A stretch of 17,228 nt of DNA from an uncultured Sutterella sp. (GCA_934249275.1 CAKQKT010000036.1:1-17228), one strand, 5' to 3'. Positions 1 to 7,911 are shown, counted from the stretch's first letter. Numbers and translations are program-made. The notes: generated by a model not told the origin, from the sequence alone.

Positions 1-109
1 CTTTTGGTTAGTTTCTATGCTGGGGCTTGCGGCACGGGGAACCCTAATTTCCCCAAAAGTCCAGAAGAGCCATTTTTTCATTTATGACGGCGCAGCGGTT
101 CGCCGAAGC

Positions 110-1324
110 TCAACGCGCCATAACGGACCGAATGATCGCAAGCTGATCGTCATACCAGGGATTGAACGTGAGCCTTGCATAGTTGTGCTTCGTGTCGGGC
201 TGATGGCGCTCGCCCGAGAACCAGACCTCGGCGCCCGCCTCGCAGGCCTTTGAAGCCGCCTTCGACTGGCCGTTCCAGCAAAGGCGCTCAAGGCCCTTTT
301 CCCCGTACTGCGGATTGTCCGGACGGTAGGTCATCGACATGTGCGCAAAGCTCGCAATGCGCTTTTCAGGCACGGACTCGGGGAACACGCGCACGCGGTC
401 CGAAAGCCCCTTGACGAACTTCTCCTCGCCGTACCAGAGAATCCGGACCCTGGGATTTGAAAAGGCGCGGTCGAACCTCGGAAGCAGGTCCTCCGTCTCC
501 ACAAGACCGTCGTGCTCGGCGAGCATCACGGCCGCGGGTCCGGCAAAGGGCTTCCTCTCCATGCCCTCGAGCACGTCGTCCGCACGGACCATTGTGTCGT
601 GGAAGGCCGCAAAGCCCTTCATCGGCACCACAAAGTACTGGAAGGGATTGCGCCCGCCGTTGGGCCGGCTTTCCGGCGTCACGAGCCAGTCCTTGAATTT
701 GGAGACGAAGGACGCCGCCCAGGCCATGGGCGGGCGCACCTCGACGGCGGGCGAGAACAGAATGAGCCCCTTCGTCTTGTCAGGGTTTGAAGCCGCATAG
801 TCGAGCACGAGATTGCCGCCCGTCGAATAGCCGCCGAGCCACATCTCGTCGACCTCCTTCGCGAGAATGTCCCCCTGCTCCCTCACGACGCGGCGCCAGT
901 CGTCCGAAGTTGAAGCCATCATGTCCGCAGGCTGGGTGCCGCAGCCCGGAAGGAGCAGCGTCCGCACAAGAATGCCGTCCCGGGCAAGCGATGCGGCAAT
1001 GTCGGAAAAGGACCAGGGCGAGTCGCCGAGCCCGTGCACCAGAAGAAGACCGCGCCCGTCGGGATGCTCGGGCCGGTATTCCTTCGGCAGATTGGCCTCA
1101 AGCTCCATTCTCCGCCCCTCAGGCGTCGTCAAAACGAACCTGCGGTTTGCTTCGACCCACGCCCTTGCGTCGGCCGCATAGTCTGCAAAGCTGGTTTGAC
1201 CAAGAGGAAGAACATGACAAGCCTGCTCAACAGATGAGGTCGCGGCGCAGCCTGCGGCCGCAGCGAGCACGACCGAAACGGCAGCGGGAAGAGCAAAGGC
1301 AAAAATATGGGAACGGCGAATCAT
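110..1324 (-). CDS. Putative lipoprotein alpha/beta hydrolase (serine esterase/lipase-like)
   Basis: The product is a 404-residue serine hydrolase, probably exported. The N-terminus (about residues 1-25) is a basic stretch and hydrophobic segment ending in AAAGC, with Cys26 as a plausible lipoprotein acylation site. The alpha/beta-hydrolase fold is shown by the oxyanion-loop motif LLVHGLGDSPWS (residues 94-105), the nucleophile elbow GYSTG with Ser167, an acid in AEHDG (Asp272) and a late His in FAHMS (His328). Several extra Cys near the C-terminus (349, 361) could form a disulfide in the periplasm. The substrate is not evident; carboxylesterase or monoglyceride-lipase-like activity is inferred from the fold only. 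I chose the ATG at 1324 because the signal peptide then starts normally. A GTG at 1366 would add 14 residues, and neither start has a strong Shine-Dalgarno. The gene stands alone, divergent from potE, with no obvious terminator after its stop. Confidence 0.85.
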   Translation of the reverse strand: MIRRSHIFAFALPAAVSVVLAAAAGCAATSSVEQACHVLPLGQTSFADYAADARAWVEANRRFVLTTPEGRRMELEANLPKEYRPEHPDGRGLLLVHGLGDSPWSFSDIAASLARDGILVRTLLLPGCGTQPADMMASTSDDWRRVVREQGDILAKEVDEMWLGGYSTGGNLVLDYAASNPDKTKGLILFSPAVEVRPPMAWAASFVSKFKDWLVTPESRPNGGRNPFQYFVVPMKGFAAFHDTMVRADDVLEGMERKPFAGPAAVMLAEHDGLVETEDLLPRFDRAFSNPRVRILWYGEEKFVKGLSDRVRVFPESVPEKRIASFAHMSMTYRPDNPQYGEKGLERLCWNGQSKAASKACEAGAEVWFSGERHQPDTKHNYARLTFNPWYDDQLAIIRSVMAR

Positions 1325-1366
1325 GAGCGGCTTCGAAATGGATGATGCTGGCACACACTTTCTCAC

Positions 1367-1398
1367 GTTCCCGGGAAAAGCTCAAGTTCCCGGAAAGG
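1367..1398. repeat. Tandem near-palindromic repeat, candidate operator
   Basis: Two copies of nearly the same word lie 19 bp apart: GTTCCCGGGAAAAG (1367-1380) and GTTCCCGGAAAGG (1386-1398). The core of the first, TTCCCGGGAA (1368-1377), is a perfect 10-bp palindrome, and the second, TTCCCGGAA, is the same core with one G missing. The near two-helical-turn spacing in the hydrolase/potE intergenic region resembles paired dimer sites of a transcription factor. The copies lie just upstream of the hydrolase start and about 40-70 bp upstream of the weak potE promoter candidate. Binding is inferred. Confidence 0.45.
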
Positions 1399-1436
1399 CG
1401 GACCAGCTTCGACGGCCTTCTTTAGGAAAAAAAATC

Positions 1437-1465
1437 TTCCCCGCATTCGTCTTAGTCTGTACAAT
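1437..1465 (+). promoter_or_regulatory. Weak candidate promoter for potE
   Basis: TACAAT at 1460-1465 matches a sigma-70 -10 box at five of six positions. TTCCCC lies 17 bp upstream at 1437-1442 and is a poor -35 match. It sits about 55 bp before the potE start in an AT-rich stretch that includes an A8 run near 1425-1434. No other good promoter is seen in the region. Confidence 0.3.
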
Positions 1466-1520
1466 GCGGAGTTTTGTATTTTTAAATCAACCTTCAGAAA
1501 GATATCCAACCAGAAACGCC

Positions 1521-2852
1521 ATGACGAACAAGATCGAAAAGCCGAAGATGACCTGTCTGCAGCTCACGATGGCCGTGATGCTCAACATGCTCGGATCCTC
1601 CATCATCCTGATGCCGACCAAGCTGGCCGAAGTCGGAACGATGTCCATCCTGGCCTGGCTCGTCACCATCAGCGGTGCGACCACCATTGCCTACACCTTT
1701 GCCAAATGCGGCATGTTCAGCCGCAAACGCGGGGGGCTGGGCGGGTACGCCTCCTACGCCTTCGGCAAGTCCGGCAGCTTCATTGCGAACTTCAGCTACG
1801 GCGTCTCGCTCATCATTGCGAACCTCACCATCGCCATTTCGATCGTCGGCTACCTGATGGTGCTCTTCGAGTGGAATCTCACGCCGCTTGAAATGGGCAT
1901 CGCCAGCATCATCGTCATCTGGGTCTGCTCGATTCCGAACATCCGCGGCGCGCGCTTCATCGGCCAGCTCTCGCACTTCTCGAGCTACGGCATTCTGATT
2001 CCGATTCTGATCCTCACCGTCATCGGCTGGAACTGGTTCTCGGTCGACCGCTACATTGAAGCCTGGAACCCGCAGAACCTCACGCTCTTCGACGGCATAT
2101 CGGCCGGCATCTCCATGACGCTCTGGGGCTTCCTGGGTCTTGAGACGGCCAGCGCCAACTCCGAAGCCGTCGAGAATCCCGAAAAGTCCGTTCCGCGCGC
2201 CATGGTGCTCGCCACGCTCGGCGCCGGCACCGTCTACGTGCTCGCCAACAACATCAGCTTCGGCATCGTCGACAATGCGCTTCTCTCGCACTCGACCGCT
2301 CCCTTCGGCCTCGTCTTCGCAACGATGTTCTCGCCTGAAATCGGCAAGTTCGTGATGGCCCTCATGGCGCTCGCCTGCGCGGGCTGCCTGACGAGCTGGC
2401 AATTCACGATCGCCGAAGTCTTCCGCGTCTCCGCCCGCGAGGAATACTTCCCGAAGCTCTTCGCCAAGGTCACCCGACTCAACGTGCCCGTGATCGGCAT
2501 GATCATCATTCTGATTCTTCAGTCGCTCGCCGCCCTTCTGACGATCGACCCGCGCCTTGAGCAGCAGTTCTACATCCTGAAGGACCTTGCGGTCGTGACG
2601 AACCTCGTCCCGTACCTGCTTGCCTTCGCCGCCGCCAACGTCATCGTTCACCGCGAGCCCGCGGATCCGAAGACCGCCAAGCGCATCACCGTCATCGCGA
2701 CCATCGCCTCCATCTACTCGCTCTATGCGCTTTACGCCTGCGGCGAGAACGCCATGATGTGGGGCGCCCTGACGACCTTCGCCGGCATCTGGCTCTACGG
2801 CTTTGCAGCCAAGTCCCTTGAAATCAAGGGCCGCCTGCGCGGCGAGGAATAA
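1521..2852 (+). CDS. potE: Putrescine:ornithine antiporter PotE (APC superfamily)
   Basis: This 443-residue inner-membrane transporter has about 12 hydrophobic segments and follows E. coli PotE closely along its length, for example MPTKLAEVGT near residue 31, KCGMFSRK at 62-69, SYGVSLIIAN at 92-101, GFLGLETA at 203-210 and SWQFTIAEVF at 292-301. PotE exchanges cytoplasmic putrescine for external ornithine, or takes up putrescine with protons. Residues I recall as important in E. coli PotE (Cys62, Trp201, Glu207, Trp292, Tyr425, Glu433) are all present one position later (63, 202, 208, 293, 426, 434). The equivalent of Glu77 is Ser78 (GGYASYAF). No ornithine decarboxylase speF gene is adjacent, unlike the enterobacterial speF-potE operon. 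The ATG at 1521 is chosen by homology of the N-terminus; no good Shine-Dalgarno precedes it. CadB- or AdiC-like specificity is less likely. Confidence 0.9.
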   Translation: MTNKIEKPKMTCLQLTMAVMLNMLGSSIILMPTKLAEVGTMSILAWLVTISGATTIAYTFAKCGMFSRKRGGLGGYASYAFGKSGSFIANFSYGVSLIIANLTIAISIVGYLMVLFEWNLTPLEMGIASIIVIWVCSIPNIRGARFIGQLSHFSSYGILIPILILTVIGWNWFSVDRYIEAWNPQNLTLFDGISAGISMTLWGFLGLETASANSEAVENPEKSVPRAMVLATLGAGTVYVLANNISFGIVDNALLSHSTAPFGLVFATMFSPEIGKFVMALMALACAGCLTSWQFTIAEVFRVSAREEYFPKLFAKVTRLNVPVIGMIIILILQSLAALLTIDPRLEQQFYILKDLAVVTNLVPYLLAFAAANVIVHREPADPKTAKRITVIATIASIYSLYALYACGENAMMWGALTTFAGIWLYGFAAKSLEIKGRLRGEE

Positions 2853-2873
2853 TCCGACACTTTCCCATGAAGG

Positions 2874-2909
2874 AACGGGCGATCTTCTCAATGGAGGATC
2901 GCCCGTTTT
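2874..2909. terminator. Rho-independent terminator after potE
   Basis: ACGGGCGATC (2875-2884) pairs perfectly with GATCGCCCGT (2897-2906) around a 12-nt loop, and on the plus strand a T tract (GTTTTCC) follows at once. It begins about 20 nt after the potE stop and lies 3 nt beyond the stop of the convergent histidine kinase gene. It should terminate potE transcription well. On the minus strand the trailing tract (GTTCCTTC) is poor, so it may only partly stop that transcript. Confidence 0.85.
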
Positions 2910-2911
2910 CC

Positions 2912-4813
2912 TTATTCGGAAAACTTTTCAGGCTCCGCCGGCATCAGGACCGGCCTTGCCCGATGAATGGCCTCGTTGAGCGCCTTCGCATCGGCGGGCT
3001 TCTGAAGTATGAGGGGAAGCCTCGACGGCGCAGGACGTCCTTCCATGCGAAGCTTTCTGTACTCGCTCTCGATCAGGTCTCCCGCAACGGCCGTGAGCAT
3101 CACGGTGGGCACGGCGCGCTTGAGCCGCGTCTCGATCAGGCCGGCCGCCTCAAGTCCCGTGGGCATGCCTGCACCGAGGTTGTAGTCGCTCACAAACGCA
3201 ATCACGTCCCCCGCTTCGGCCGCCCGGCTGTAGAAGGCCTCGTCAGGCGCGCCGCCCTCGACGACTTCCGCGCCCCAGCTCTCGAGCATGCTCTTCAGGG
3301 CATCGCGCACGAAGCGGTTGTCCTCCAGAAGCAGGATCCGGCCGTCGAGCGCGCAAATGTCGCCGCCGACCGGCACGGCCGTCTTGAAGCAGTCGGCCTG
3401 CTCGGACTCGTCAATGCTGAAGGTGAGGCGGAAGACGCTGCCGCGGCCGAGCTTCGAGCCGAGCGTAAGCTCAAGTCCGAGCTGCTTGGCAATGCCGCGC
3501 ACGATCGAAAGCCCGAGGCCGTAGCCCGACCCCGGCGCCGCACGACCGGCGGCACCGCGGTAGAAGGTCCCGAAGATGCGGCTCCTGTCCTCGGCGGAGA
3601 CGCCTGGACCGCAGTCGTAGACGCCGATGGTGAGATGATTCCCCACTCGCCTGGCGCCGAGCACGATCTCAGGCACGACGGCCGTCTTCGGGTCGGAATA
3701 CGCCACGGCATTGCTCACGAGGTTCTTGAGCGCGCGCTTGACCATCGTGACGTCCGTCAGAATCGTCACCGCCGGCGCCTTCACGCGAAGCTTGAGCCCC
3801 TTCTCCTCGGCGATCGGACGGCATTCGCCGGCAAGCTCCTCAAGAAGCTCCCGCACGCTCACATGCTCGGGATGGAGCTCCATCTGGCCGAACTCCATGC
3901 GGGTGACGGTGAGAACCTGTTCGACCAGGGTGGAGATAGCCGAAATCGAGAGCGCAAGCTGCTTGATGACGGGTTCGGTCTGAGGCGTTGCGCGGCGGCC
4001 GAGGATGTCGATGTAGATGCCCATCGCCTGCAGCGGCTGTCGAATGTCGTGGTTTGCGGCCGCAAAGAACCTTGAGCGGCGCTCGCTCTCCTCCTCCGTC
4101 GTGCGGCGTGCGTTTTCCGCACGCGCGATCTCCCCCCTGAGGCGCTCGACAAGGCGCTCGTTTTGAGCGGCCGTCAGAATCGAGGCGACCACCATCTCAT
4201 TGAGCCTTCTGCCCGAATAAAGGATGAAGCCCATGGTGACGAGCAGGATGACCGCAATGAAGGTCTGGCTCATGCCGAACTGCACGGCCCCGGTCACGAT
4301 GACGGGCGTGAGCGAACAGAGCGTGAAGGCCGAGAGCGACGGCAGCCAGCAGGAATAGACGGGCCAGCTCGCAAACGTCACGGCCACGATCGTCGCGACC
4401 GTGAGCACCTGCAGCGCCTCCTCCGAAGGCACCATCAGAACCGGTCCGGCCACGCCCCAGATGATGCCCGCCGAAACGGAAAGCGCCGTCCAGCGGCGGA
4501 TCCACGTTCGGATGTTTCCCTCCCGGTTCGCATCACGCCAGAAAAGGCGCACGTAGCGAAGCGAAAGCCAGATCTGCACGAGCCCGCAGCAGAACCAGAA
4601 GGCAAGAAAAAGCTCGCTCACGCCGGTCTCCCAGTAAATGGCCGTGAGCGTCGCCATGCCCGTGAACTGCGCCGTCAGCGCCACGGGAAAGAGCTTGAGG
4701 TTCGAAAGAATGAGCTTGGCAAGCGTGCCCGCCGTAATGTGGTGCACGGTCTTCGTCAAAAAGAAGGCCCGCAAAAAGCGCCAGGTCTGCTCGCGAATCG
4801 GAAGAATGTTCAT
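2912..4813 (-). CDS. Hybrid sensor histidine kinase/response regulator, membrane-bound
   Basis: This 633-residue protein has about six hydrophobic segments (roughly residues 40-200) with only short loops and no recognisable periplasmic sensor domain. A likely coiled coil follows (about 205-245), then a HisKA domain with phospho-acceptor His255 in FFAAANHDIRQPLQ. The HATPase domain shows an N-box (Asn364, Asn368 in KNLVSNAVAY), a G1 box (DCGPGV, 400-405) and a G2 box (GSGYGLGLSIV, 428-438). A C-terminal receiver has acidic LLEDN (495-499), phospho-acceptor Asp543 in VSDYNLG, Thr574 in MLTA, and Lys605 in LQKPAD. There is no DNA-binding output domain and no partner regulator nearby, so signalling must go through an unlinked partner or act as a phospho-sink. 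Its ATG overlaps the ldcA stop as ATGA and is preceded by GGAGG at 7 nt, indicating translational coupling to ldcA. The stimulus is unknown; a link with cell-wall turnover is only suggested by the operon. Confidence 0.9.
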   Translation of the reverse strand: MNILPIREQTWRFLRAFFLTKTVHHITAGTLAKLILSNLKLFPVALTAQFTGMATLTAIYWETGVSELFLAFWFCCGLVQIWLSLRYVRLFWRDANREGNIRTWIRRWTALSVSAGIIWGVAGPVLMVPSEEALQVLTVATIVAVTFASWPVYSCWLPSLSAFTLCSLTPVIVTGAVQFGMSQTFIAVILLVTMGFILYSGRRLNEMVVASILTAAQNERLVERLRGEIARAENARRTTEEESERRSRFFAAANHDIRQPLQAMGIYIDILGRRATPQTEPVIKQLALSISAISTLVEQVLTVTRMEFGQMELHPEHVSVRELLEELAGECRPIAEEKGLKLRVKAPAVTILTDVTMVKRALKNLVSNAVAYSDPKTAVVPEIVLGARRVGNHLTIGVYDCGPGVSAEDRSRIFGTFYRGAAGRAAPGSGYGLGLSIVRGIAKQLGLELTLGSKLGRGSVFRLTFSIDESEQADCFKTAVPVGGDICALDGRILLLEDNRFVRDALKSMLESWGAEVVEGGAPDEAFYSRAAEAGDVIAFVSDYNLGAGMPTGLEAAGLIETRLKRAVPTVMLTAVAGDLIESEYRKLRMEGRPAPSRLPLILQKPADAKALNEAIHRARPVLMPAEPEKFSE

Positions 4814-5733
4814 GCCGCAGCCTCCATCGTCACCGAGCCCTCATTCGAAACAAGCCTCACCGGCATCCCGACGGGAAGCGAGAGCTTCGCGTGAATGTGA
4901 CCGAAGGGACAGCCCGTCACGAAGGGGAGCCCCGTGCGAGAGCGCAAGAAGGCGAGCGCGTTCGACAGCCTGAAGTCGCCCTCCCAAGCGGCGGGCCTGT
5001 CCGCGCCCTGCAGGTCGCAGACGACGATCGCCCTCTGTCTTCTCAAAATGCCGGCCATGTCCAGCGTGAGCAGCATTCGCTCGATCCTGTAGGCGGGCTC
5101 TGCCACATCCTCGATGAAGAGAATGCCGTTTTCGATCTTAGGCATCCAGGGCGTGCCCGCGAGCGACGCGATCATGGCCAGATTGCCGCCCCAGAGAACG
5201 CCTTCTGCCTGCACGTCGTCGGCATCGTCCGAACGCCATTTCGCCGAGAAGGGCCTGCGGCCGACGACGGCCAGAAGCCCCTCGATCGTCAAGGGATCGG
5301 GATCGATCAGATCCCTGAGGGTCGGTCCCTGCCAGCTCATGCGGCCCGTCCTGGCGAGGAGCGCAAGCTCAAAGGCCGTCACGTCGGAAAAGCCCACGAC
5401 GGGCGTCGACGAAGCCCCGATTTTCTCCCAGTCGAGCAGGTCGAGAAGACGCCCGCAGCCGTAGCCGCCGCGCATCGCCATGACCAGATCGACATCGAGC
5501 TCCGTCATGGCGCACGCCAGATCCTTTGCGCGCACCTCGTCGGGTCCCGCAAAGCGGGCCTCCTCCAGAAGCGTGCTCTCAAGCTCCCGCACGCGAAAGC
5601 CGAGCGCCTCGGCCGCCGCAAACGCCCTTCGCCTCAAGGCCCAGTCCATGCCGCCCTCGGGCGTCACCCACTGGCGCGACGGCGCGATCACGGCAAGCAC
5701 CAGCCCCTCGAAGGGCTTTTCACAATCAGTCAT
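4810..5733 (-). CDS. ldcA: Muramoyltetrapeptide LD-carboxypeptidase (peptidase family S66)
   Basis: This 307-residue enzyme should remove the terminal D-alanine from cytoplasmic murein tetrapeptides during peptidoglycan recycling. The family Ser-Glu-His triad is visible: Ser116 in VVGFSDVTA, Glu208 in LFIEDVAEPAYRIER and His279 in PFGHIHAKLSLPVG, spaced as in E. coli LdcA (106/200/270 from memory). The conserved MRGGYGCGRLLD (residues 87-98) and EGVLWGGNLAMI (177-188) segments support the call. There is no signal peptide, consistent with a cytoplasmic enzyme. The start at 5733 is preferred over an upstream in-frame codon because AGGAGG lies 7 nt before it. The gene overlaps the end of tadA by 8 nt and its stop overlaps the kinase start (ATGA), so the three probably form one transcript. 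Confidence 0.92.
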   Translation of the reverse strand: MTDCEKPFEGLVLAVIAPSRQWVTPEGGMDWALRRRAFAAAEALGFRVRELESTLLEEARFAGPDEVRAKDLACAMTELDVDLVMAMRGGYGCGRLLDLLDWEKIGASSTPVVGFSDVTAFELALLARTGRMSWQGPTLRDLIDPDPLTIEGLLAVVGRRPFSAKWRSDDADDVQAEGVLWGGNLAMIASLAGTPWMPKIENGILFIEDVAEPAYRIERMLLTLDMAGILRRQRAIVVCDLQGADRPAAWEGDFRLSNALAFLRSRTGLPFVTGCPFGHIHAKLSLPVGMPVRLVSNEGSVTMEAAA

Positions 5734-6649
5734 CAACAGCCTCCTTTGCCGTGCGGCGGGCCGCAAAAAAGTCCGTCAAAATCGCCTTCGCCTCGTCGGC
5801 CATGACGCCTCTTCTCACCCACGGACGGTGATTGATGCCGGGAAGCTCAAAGAGCGACAGCGCGCCGCCCACGGCGCCCATGCGCTCGTCCGCTGCGCCG
5901 AAGACAATTCGACCCGGGCGCGCCTGAACAATGGCGCCCGCGCACATCGGACAGGGCTCGAGCGTGACATAAAGCGTGGTTTCGGCCAGCCTGTGGTTCT
6001 TCATGACGCGCGCGCCCTCCCTCAGCACAAGCATTTCGGCGTGCGCCGTCGGGTCGCCGTCCCGAAGCGTGCGGTTGCCGGCCCGAGCCACAATCCGCCC
6101 GTCCGCCACCAGCACGGCCCCCACGGGCACTTCGCCCGCCTCTGCCGCCCTGCGCGCCTCATCGAGCGCCTCGACCATGAATCGGCGATCGGCCTCGTCG
6201 TCGACGGGCGGCTCCCCGCTGTTGACGGCCCGGTTGCGCGCCTGCAGAGCCTCGCGCGTTCGAGCGCGGCGCTCGGCCAGAATTGCAGCCGCCGTTTCAA
6301 GCTCGTCCGTGAGACGAGCCGCCGTCACGTTCGGACGGGGCATGAGCTCGTTGCGAAAGCCCGACGGAGTCCTTTCAAGAAGCCCGGCCTCAACGGCCGC
6401 AGCCTCAAGCCCTTCGGGCGACTCGTTCATCCAGGCGCCCGGGCCCTTTAGGAAACGCTCGGCGCAACCGCGCACGGCTTCGGCATCCGCCTCCTTGGGC
6501 AGAAAAAGAAGCCATGCCCCCGTCACAACGCGCAGATTGTCGGAGGCGGCCTTCACGAGGCTTGCGATCGTGCTGCCCCTGCGAATGGAGAGCGCGCTGA
6601 ACGCCTCAATGTCTGCAATGGAATAATCCTTCACGATGAGAGAGTACAT
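5726..6649 (-). CDS. tadA: tRNA-adenosine deaminase TadA with long N-terminal extension
   Basis: The C-terminal half (about residues 152-300 of 307) is a typical TadA, which deaminates A34 to inosine in tRNA-Arg(ACG). It has the zinc and catalytic set HAEM (His203, Glu205) and PCPMCAG (Cys233, Cys236), with EVPVGAVLVADG near 173-184. TadA usually has about 150-180 residues. Here about 150 residues precede it that I do not recognise: an apparently folded N-terminal part containing SIRRGSTIASLVKAASDNLR (about 21-40) and WLLFLPKEADAEAVRG, then a helical, Arg/Glu-rich linker (about 110-145). The start at 6649 follows AAGGTGAG at a suitable distance. An ATG at 6670 and a TTG at 6679 are also in frame. 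The gene leads the tadA-ldcA-kinase cluster and diverges from the small exported protein gene at 6770. Confidence 0.9.
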   Translation of the reverse strand: MYSLIVKDYSIADIEAFSALSIRRGSTIASLVKAASDNLRVVTGAWLLFLPKEADAEAVRGCAERFLKGPGAWMNESPEGLEAAAVEAGLLERTPSGFRNELMPRPNVTAARLTDELETAAAILAERRARTREALQARNRAVNSGEPPVDDEADRRFMVEALDEARRAAEAGEVPVGAVLVADGRIVARAGNRTLRDGDPTAHAEMLVLREGARVMKNHRLAETTLYVTLEPCPMCAGAIVQARPGRIVFGAADERMGAVGGALSLFELPGINHRPWVRRGVMADEAKAILTDFFAARRTAKEAVDD

Positions 6650-6769
6650 CTTCGGTCTCACCTTTTTCATCTCGAACAATATGGAATAAGCGCCTCTTCA
6701 GAACCGCCCGCGTAGAATGTGCGAATCTCCAAACGTCCTCATTCCGACTTTCTTCCAGGATTTCAGATC

Positions 6770-7210
6770 GTGAAGAACACGCTTGCCGCGAGCGCTCTGG
6801 CGCTCTCTCTTTTAGCGACTCCCATTGTAGCGGTTCAGGCCGCCGCCACTTCAGACCCCAGCGAGGCGCTTGCAAGCTGCCTCTTCCAGCATGCCGCCGA
6901 CAGCGACAAGCAGGTTCTCATTCAGTGGGCCTATGTGGCGCTCTCAAAGACCTCCGCCGCCCGCCAGGTCCAGACGATTCCTTCGAGCAAGGTGAAGAGC
7001 GTTGAGTCGAACGCCCAGAAGACGCTCACCAACCTCGTGGTCGGCCGCTGCTCCGCGCCTGCCCTCCGGGTTCTCATGAAGAATCCCAAGAACGGCCTGC
7101 AGGAAACCATGACGCTTCTTGCGACCAAGCTTGTGAACACCGAAATCGAGCGCCGCACCTCGCCTCTTCTCTCGCTCACGATCAGCGATCTGATCGGCTC
7201 CAAGAAATAA
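6770..7210 (+). CDS. Small exported protein of unknown function
   Basis: I do not recognise the family. The 146-residue product starts with a clear signal peptide: a Lys, a hydrophobic core LAASALALSLLATPIV and a likely cleavage after VQA near residue 24. The mature part is about 120 residues, mostly helix-forming, with only two Cys (37 and 94) that could form a disulfide in the periplasm, and it ends in a Lys-rich tail. The GTG start at 6770 is chosen because it places the signal peptide at the N-terminus and follows AGGA at 9 nt. An upstream GTG at 6719 would add an unlikely polar extension. A TAGAAT -10-like box lies at 6713-6718 without a good -35. The next gene, also exported, begins 32 nt after the stop, so the two are probably co-transcribed. 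Confidence 0.75.
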   Translation: MKNTLAASALALSLLATPIVAVQAAATSDPSEALASCLFQHAADSDKQVLIQWAYVALSKTSAARQVQTIPSSKVKSVESNAQKTLTNLVVGRCSAPALRVLMKNPKNGLQETMTLLATKLVNTEIERRTSPLLSLTISDLIGSKK

Positions 7211-7242
7211 TCCGCCATAATCCGCACTTCCGGAGACCATCC

Positions 7243-7911
7243 ATGCGAAAGCTCTGCCTTCTGTTCGCCCTTCTTCCGGCCGCCGCAGGCGTCCATGCCG
7301 AAACGCCGATTCCGCTCTGGGACGGCGCCGTCTACAACCTGCCGGTCGAAACGATCAAGGCGCAGAACGGCGTCTTCGACTGTTCGCAGCGCGGCCGGCA
7401 GATGCTCTGCCGCGGAAACGTCGAATTCGCGGGCCACAACGACTGGGGCCAGGTCTACTTCTTCACGGACGGCAGGCTCAAGGCGGTCTCGCTCTTTGCG
7501 CCCGTCTCTCTCGCGCACTTCAAGGATGCGGCCGCAGCCGTCCGCAAGTCGGGCATGACGCCCGCGGTTCTCACGGACCACGAGGACAAGGTCGCCTTCG
7601 ACTTCTTCCAGGCCAAGGTTCAGTCGAAGTCCATGGCCGCCATCGACCGCGATCTCACCGAGAAGGAAACAGAACTGCTCAAGGGCAAAAAAGTCGGCTA
7701 CGTCTTCATCGACGCCAAGACGCTGCTTGAGAGCGTCAAGGGAGGCAGCGTCACGAACGCCGCCAAGTTCTTCCAGGTCCACGCGCCTCGCACGCTCCGC
7801 ACGACCGAAATTCTGCTCGACGACCAGGGCGTTGCCGTGAGCTTCCGCGCGCCGATGGCCGTTCAGGACGAAACGGGCAAGAGCATGCTCGAAGAGAAGC
7901 AGGCCAAATAA
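7243..7911 (+). CDS. Exported protein of unknown function
   Basis: The 222-residue product has a typical signal peptide (MRKLCLLFALLPAAAGVHA, cleavage likely after residue 19). The mature protein is rich in beta-prone stretches such as VYFFTDGRLKAVSLFAPVS (71-89) and VGYVFIDAKTLL (about residue 150 onward). Two nearby Cys (47 and 56) in FDCSQRGRQMLCRG could make a small disulfide loop. No catalytic motif is evident and I cannot assign a family. GGAG lies 7 nt before the ATG. The gene follows another exported-protein gene by 32 nt on the same strand and is closed by a strong hairpin terminator, so the pair forms a two-gene unit whose products may work together in the periplasm. Confidence 0.8.
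   Translation: MRKLCLLFALLPAAAGVHAETPIPLWDGAVYNLPVETIKAQNGVFDCSQRGRQMLCRGNVEFAGHNDWGQVYFFTDGRLKAVSLFAPVSLAHFKDAAAAVRKSGMTPAVLTDHEDKVAFDFFQAKVQSKSMAAIDRDLTEKETELLKGKKVGYVFIDAKTLLESVKGGSVTNAAKFFQVHAPRTLRTTEILLDDQGVAVSFRAPMAVQDETGKSMLEEKQAK

Noticed and set aside
31..58. Possible terminator GGGGAA...TTCCCC downstream of the hydrolase
   Set aside because: The short stem has no T tract after it on the minus strand, where termination would be needed.
1494..2891. 465-codon open frame antisense to potE
   Set aside because: The product is a low-complexity Asp/Glu/Arg/His-rich string, a mirror of membrane-protein codons. potE itself is well supported.
2867..4075. 402-codon plus-strand frame opposite the kinase
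   Set aside because: It starts inside the terminator hairpin region and has no recognisable domain; the opposite strand encodes a complete hybrid kinase.
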